This document shows positions 60,683 to 64,000 of a stretch of DNA of 64,000 nt, one piece after another. The stretch spans positions 1 to 64,000 of the forward strand of contig NZ_QGDB01000007.1 of the NCBI RefSeq assembly GCF_003149535.1. The letters run 5' to 3'. The translations under genes and the position numbers were made by a program. The notes below the pieces were generated by a model. The model searched no databases. It had not been told where the DNA came from and saw only the letters and a list, made by a program, of their open reading frames with translations. Position 1 is the stretch's first letter; each line of letters opens with the position of its first letter. The DNA is from Falsochrobactrum shanghaiense. Lineage in GTDB: Bacteria > Pseudomonadota > Alphaproteobacteria > Rhizobiales > Rhizobiaceae.

Positions 60683-61767
60683 GGCTTGGCCTCGGCCGGA
60701 ACGGCAACGGGCGTCCCTTTCTCGGGAAACCACTTCGCGCCGAGCCTGAGCGCGACATGAACGAGCAGGATCAGTGCGGGCACTTCCACGAGCGGGCCGA
60801 TGACGGCGGCGAAGGCCACCGGCGATGCGAGACCGAATGCCGCGATGGCGACCGCGATGGCCAACTCGAAATTATTGCCGGCAGCGGTGAAGGCGATGGC
60901 CGTGGTGCGCGGATAATCCGCCTCGATCAGCCGGCCCATCGCGAAGCTGATGAGGAACTGGATGACGAAATAAAGCGCCAGGGGAATGGCTATGCGCAGG
61001 ACATCGAGAGGCAGCGACACCACGTCCGCGCCCTTGAGGCTGAACATGGCGACAATGGTGAACAGCAGCGCGGCTAGCGTTATGGGGCTGATGCGCGGCA
61101 GAAATTCGTGCTCATACCAGCCCGCGCCTTTGCGAGCGATGAGGATGCGGCGCGTCAGGAACCCGGCGAGGAAGGGAATGCCGAGATAGATCAGCACCGC
61201 TTCGGTAATGGTCCAGAAGCTCACGTCTATGACGCTGCCCTCAAGGCCGAAGAGGGGTGGCAAGACGGAAAGGAAAAACCACGCATAGGTGGAGAAGAAC
61301 AGAATCTGGAATATCGAGTTGAAGGCAACCAGACCGGCGACATATTGATTGTCGCCGCGCGCGAGTTGGTTCCAGACCAGCACCATAGCGATGCAGCGGG
61401 CGAGTCCGATCAGGATCAGTCCTGTCATGTATTCCGGGTGGTCGCGCAGGAAGATCACGGCCAGCGCGAACATCAGCGTCGGGCCGATGATCCAGTTTTG
61501 TACCAGCGAAAGGATCAGCACTCGCTTGTCGGAAAAGACCCGGTGCAGTTCTTCGTAGCGCACCTTGGCGAGCGGCGGATACATCATCAGGATCAGGCCG
61601 ATGGCGATCGGTATGTTGGTGGTGCCGACCGACATGGCGTTGAGAGCTTCCGGCAAGCCGGTGAATATCGTGCCCAGCACGACGCCGAGTGCCATCGCGG
61701 CGAAAATCCACACCGTCAGATAGCGGTCGAGGAAACCAAGGCGGGAAGCTGGCTTGAGGGAAGCCAT
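60679..61767 (-). CDS. acr3: ACR3-family arsenite efflux transporter
   Basis: The 362-residue protein has ten predicted membrane helices and the ACR3 segments [38 protein letters not shown] (with the conserved Cys in ARCIAMV) and [19 protein letters not shown]. It exports As(III). It lies between the thioredoxin/glutaredoxin-type arsC and arsH and overlaps arsH by four bases. Confidence 0.95.
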   Translation of the reverse strand: MASLKPASRLGFLDRYLTVWIFAAMALGVVLGTIFTGLPEALNAMSVGTTNIPIAIGLILMMYPPLAKVRYEELHRVFSDKRVLILSLVQNWIIGPTLMFALAVIFLRDHPEYMTGLILIGLARCIAMVLVWNQLARGDNQYVAGLVAFNSIFQILFFSTYAWFFLSVLPPLFGLEGSVIDVSFWTITEAVLIYLGIPFLAGFLTRRILIARKGAGWYEHEFLPRISPITLAALLFTIVAMFSLKGADVVSLPLDVLRIAIPLALYFVIQFLISFAMGRLIEADYPRTTAIAFTAAGNNFELAIAVAIAAFGLASPVAFAAVIGPLVEVPALILLVHVALRLGAKWFPEKGTPVAVPAEAKP

Positions 61768-61794
61768 CAGTATTCTCCAATCGCAGGCTGAAAG

Positions 61795-62220
61795 TCAGGC
61801 GGAAGCAACGCGCCGTCCATGTTCGTCAATGATCCGCTCGCCATCCTCTTTGACGAACTCGCCCCGTTGTGGGGGCAGCAGATCAAGAACGGCTTCGGAC
61901 GGTCGGCAGAGCTTGACCCCTTGGGGGGTGACGACGAGGGGGCGATTGATGAGGATCGGGTGCGCCATCATGGCGTCGAGCAATGCGTCATCGCTCAATT
62001 CTGGATCGCCAAGGCCGAGGTCGGCATAGGGCGTTCCTTTCTCCCGCAAGATCGAGCGGGCCGTCAGGCTGGCGCGCTCGATGAGTTGCGCGAGCAGCGC
62101 CCGTGAGGGCGGGGTTTTCAGATATTCGATGATATGCGGCTCGACGCCGGAATTGCGGATCAGGCCGAGCGTATTGCGCGAGGTGCCGCAATCGGGATTG
62201 TGGTAGACAATGACATCCAT
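61795..62220 (-). CDS. arsC: Arsenate reductase, glutaredoxin-dependent type
   Basis: The 141-residue protein starts MDVIVYHNPDCGTSRNTLGL with catalytic C11 in the ArsC (Spx-like fold) family. It also contains LIERASLTARSILREKGTPY and AHPILINRPLVVTPQGVKLCRP. It reduces As(V) with glutathione and glutaredoxin. The ATG at 62220 was preferred to a start four codons upstream. It lies just after a second arsenate reductase of unrelated fold. Confidence 0.94.
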   Translation of the reverse strand: MDVIVYHNPDCGTSRNTLGLIRNSGVEPHIIEYLKTPPSRALLAQLIERASLTARSILREKGTPYADLGLGDPELSDDALLDAMMAHPILINRPLVVTPQGVKLCRPSEAVLDLLPPQRGEFVKEDGERIIDEHGRRVASA

Positions 62221-62228
62221 GGATTGCC

Positions 62229-62777
62229 TCACGCCGCGCCAGAGCGGGGCGAGGCTGCCCCTTCGGATTGACCGATTTCGTTGAGCTTCATATTGAGCGA
62301 CGATTTATCGAGGCTGGCGACGGGCAAGGCCACGAAGACCGAAATCCGGGTTTTCATGTAGCGAAACGCCGTGACAAAAGCCGCCATGCGCTGAATCTCG
62401 GTGCCCTCGACGGTGGCGGGGTCTTCGATACCCCAATGCGCGGTCATCGGCTGGCCCGGCCAGACCGGACAGGCTTCGCCGGCCGCGTTGTCGCAGACGG
62501 TGAACACGAAATCCATCACCGGCGCGTCGGGGCCGGAGAATTCTTCCCATCCTTTCGATCGGAAGCCTTCAGCCGGGTAGTCGTAGCTTTCGAGTACCTT
62601 CAGGGCGAGCGGGTTCACTTCGCCTTTGGGCTGGCTTCCAGCCGAATAGGCCCGGAAGCGACCCGCACCATCCTTGTTCAAGATGCTTTCGGCAAGGATC
62701 GAGCGGGCGGAATTTCCGGTGCAAAGAAACAGCACGTTGAAGATTCTATCGGAGTGATTGGCCATAGGCTCAGGCAT
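62229..62777 (-). CDS. arsC2: Arsenate reductase, low-molecular-weight phosphatase type
   Basis: About 182 residues with the phosphatase loop VLFLCTGNSARSILAE and the segments SAGSQPKGEVNPLALKVLES and DFVFTVCDNAAGEACPVWPG, with cysteines available for the thioredoxin/mycothiol-type relay. The start at 62777 (MPEPMANHS) overlaps arsR by eight bases; ATG at 62765 is an alternative. It provides a second As(V) reduction route. Confidence 0.93.
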   Translation of the reverse strand: MPEPMANHSDRIFNVLFLCTGNSARSILAESILNKDGAGRFRAYSAGSQPKGEVNPLALKVLESYDYPAEGFRSKGWEEFSGPDAPVMDFVFTVCDNAAGEACPVWPGQPMTAHWGIEDPATVEGTEIQRMAAFVTAFRYMKTRISVFVALPVASLDKSSLNMKLNEIGQSEGAASPRSGAA

Positions 62778-63129
62778 GGGTGACGCCTTTCGTCGGTTTG
62801 CAGCAGGACAGCGCGGCGACTGCCGGGTTGCACACGTCCGGGTGGCCTTGGCAGCAATCGCGCATGAGAAATTCGAGCAGGCCGGACAGCGCCGGATAGG
62901 AGGCGCTGTAGATGATCGAGCGCCCGTCGCGCCGCGACTCGATGAGGTCGGCTTGTTCAAGGTGGCTCAGGTGGAAGGACATGCGCGACGACGATGCGCC
63001 GTCCATCGCTTCCCCGATCGCGCCGGCCGGCATCCCTTCCGGGCCGGCCGTCACCAGCAGGCGCACGATGCGCAGCCGGGTTTCCTGCGAGAGCGCCGCG
63101 AAGGCAGAGAGGGCTTGCTTTTCGTTCAT
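62770..63129 (-). CDS. arsR: ArsR arsenic-responsive repressor
   Basis: The 119-residue winged-HTH protein (LSQETRLRIVRLLVTAGPEGMPAGAIGEAM; SSRMSFHLSHLEQADLIESRR) has cysteines C92-C93 and C100 (DCCQGHPDVC) and C109-C110 near the C-terminus. C-terminal cysteines form the As(III) site in several ArsR types. It is the first gene of the operon and divergent from the DUF6428-like gene. It would repress both directions until As(III) binds. Confidence 0.94.
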   Translation of the reverse strand: MNEKQALSAFAALSQETRLRIVRLLVTAGPEGMPAGAIGEAMDGASSSRMSFHLSHLEQADLIESRRDGRSIIYSASYPALSGLLEFLMRDCCQGHPDVCNPAVAALSCCKPTKGVTHA

Positions 63130-63136
63130 GTATGCC

Positions 63137-63158
63137 TCAACATCTCAAGAGTAGTTGA
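63137..63158. promoter_or_regulatory. Candidate ArsR operator
   Basis: TCAAC (63137-63141) and GTTGA (63154-63158) form an inverted repeat in the 46-base gap between arsR and the divergent gene. Spacing and base content are compatible with ArsR operators. Support is positional. Confidence 0.45.
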
Positions 63159-63175
63159 ATCATGGATACACGGAC

Positions 63176-63673
63176 ATGAACGCTTACGCCAGCCCCTTAA
63201 TCACAGAATTTCCTGATGTTGCCTCGCTCGGGGCGATCCTCGATATTTTGGAGGGCCATGCCGACAAGGTTCTTGTGCTCGCCTATGGCGACGGGCAGCA
63301 GGTGCAGGCCGGCTATCACATCACGGAGGTCAAGGCCGGTTCCTTCGTCACGCTCGATTGCGGCGGCAATCCCGATGCGTGGCGGGAGACGGTCTTGCAG
63401 GTCGAGGATATTCCCCCGACCGAAGGCAGCATGCCGATGACCGTCGCCAAGTTCCGGTCAATCTTGGGAAAGGTCGGCAGCAGGGTCCAGCTTGACACGG
63501 ACGCGCGGTTGACATGGGAGGTGAGCCGGCCCGGTGAGCCGATGCAGGTCTATGACGGGGCCGGAATCGAGATCGAGAAAGACCGGACGATTGTGCGTCT
63601 CAGCCCGCGCCCCGCAATCTGCAAGCCGAGGCATCGCGCGCAGCAGACGAGAGCGTCTGCCTGCTGCGGCTAA
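63176..63673 (+). CDS. DUF6428-like protein divergent from arsR
   Basis: The 165-residue protein reads MNAYASPLITEFPDVASLGA, then VLAYGDGQQVQAGYHITEVKAGSFVTLDCGG, DIPPTEGSMPMTVAKFRSIL and ends in ACCG. It resembles the DUF6428 family often found next to ars genes; the C-terminal Cys pair may bind arsenite, as inference. The ATG at 63176 was chosen over a TTG at 63155 in the operator. It shares the intergenic region with arsR, so co-regulation is likely. Confidence 0.8.
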   Translation: MNAYASPLITEFPDVASLGAILDILEGHADKVLVLAYGDGQQVQAGYHITEVKAGSFVTLDCGGNPDAWRETVLQVEDIPPTEGSMPMTVAKFRSILGKVGSRVQLDTDARLTWEVSRPGEPMQVYDGAGIEIEKDRTIVRLSPRPAICKPRHRAQQTRASACCG

Positions 63674-63778
63674 GCCCGCCCGAGCCATTGCCATGTCGCA
63701 CTACTTCTAAATCCCGCTACGTTGCAGGTTCCGGGAATTTTGCGGCGATAGTTTCGGATAGCTGGCGAGGACTTCTGT

Positions 63779-64000
63779 TCATGCAGCCTTTGTTTTGCCT
63801 CGTGCCAGAACGCTCTCCACCAGCAAAAGCCCGACCCCACAGACAATCGCCACGTCGGCAAGGTTGAAGGCGGGCCAATGATAGCTGCCAATGTAAAAAT
63901 CCAGGAAATCCGCCACCGCACCCTGCCGCAGCCGGTCGAGCAGATTGCCGAGCGCCCCCCCAACCACGAGCCCGAGGGCGGATGCCGTCAGGCGGCTGTC
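63779..64000 (-). CDS. lspA: Signal peptidase II LspA, C-terminal part (window edge)
   Basis: The partial frame reads [48 protein letters not shown] and [16 protein letters not shown] and FNxAD are the conserved LspA motifs that carry the two catalytic aspartates. The N-terminal part lies beyond the window. LspA copies on mobile elements often accompany heavy-metal cation exporters, so more metal cargo may follow. Confidence 0.92.
   Translation of the reverse strand, partial: DSRLTASALGLVVGGALGNLLDRLRQGAVADFLDFYIGSYHWPAFNLADVAIVCGVGLLLVESVLARGKTKAA

Overview
ORGANISM AND ELEMENT. The window is GC-rich and most simply read as the integrase-proximal part of an integrative and conjugative element (ICE) inserted at an initiator tRNA-Met gene of an alphaproteobacterium. 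Support: an initiator tRNA with a C1:A72 mismatch; an alphaproteobacterial-type LexA box (GAAC-N7-GAAC) before imuA-imuB-dnaE2; and a RlxS-like relaxase (VirD2 fold plus DUF3363) with TraG, TraF, DUF2840, DUF736, RepA and ParA in the order seen in rhizobial and sphingomonad ICEs. The genus cannot be read from the sequence. The far ICE end and the trb mating-pair genes lie outside the window. LAYOUT. 1-2.0 kb: tRNA-fMet and a convergent large serine recombinase whose last codons lie inside the tRNA. 2.2-3.6 kb: DUF1778/GNAT toxin-antitoxin pair and an exported nuclease-like protein. 3.8-10 kb: an operon of an OLD-type ATPase/TOPRIM nuclease, a Mre11/YhaO-like phosphoesterase and a Rad50/YhaN-like ATPase, followed by a small gene carrying an in-frame TGA; this is the best candidate for an undescribed defence or DNA-repair system. 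9.9-16.5 kb: a small gene, a YedK/HMCES protein and the SOS mutasome imuA-imuB-dnaE2. 16.6-17.6 kb: a lower-GC gene, possibly HEPN/AbiU2-like. 17.7-22.6 kb and 33.1-44.9 kb: ICE maintenance and establishment genes (ArdC, DUF2958, ParB, several DUFs, VapBC, KlcA, a strawberry-notch helicase/methylase, a TOPRIM protein, DUF2493). Many are preceded by structured leaders whose 3' strand abuts the Shine-Dalgarno sequence. 23.1-32.8 kb: a Tn554-like transposon with merR, merTPF and a merB-merA fusion plus three tyrosine recombinases and a small HTH protein, inserted cleanly into a 54-codon ICE gene whose two halves flank it. 45.5-48.1 kb: ssb, an XRE regulator, a frameshifted DUF2285-type regulator and an RdfS/AlpA-like excisionase. 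48.1-57.6 kb: repA with internal iterons, then the coupled chain parA - methyltransferase - RHH - DUF2840 - traF, DUF736, a lytic transglycosylase, an oriT-like repeat cluster, relaxase, TraG and an RHH protein. 57.7-64 kb: cargo comprising an EF-hand protein, an exported unknown, an arsenic operon (arsR, two arsC types, acr3, arsH, an MFS exporter), a divergent DUF6428 gene and the 3' part of lspA. HOW IT WORKS TOGETHER. The serine recombinase and excisionase would control integration; RepA/ParA/ParB would maintain the excised form; ArdC, KlcA and an orphan methyltransferase would protect incoming DNA; relaxase, TraG and TraF drive transfer. Metal resistance, the mutasome, toxin-antitoxin pairs and the nuclease operon are cargo. 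Three ICE genes appear broken by single lesions (parB TAA, the DUF2285 regulator frameshift, the operon-4 TGA), suggesting decay, recoding or sequence error.
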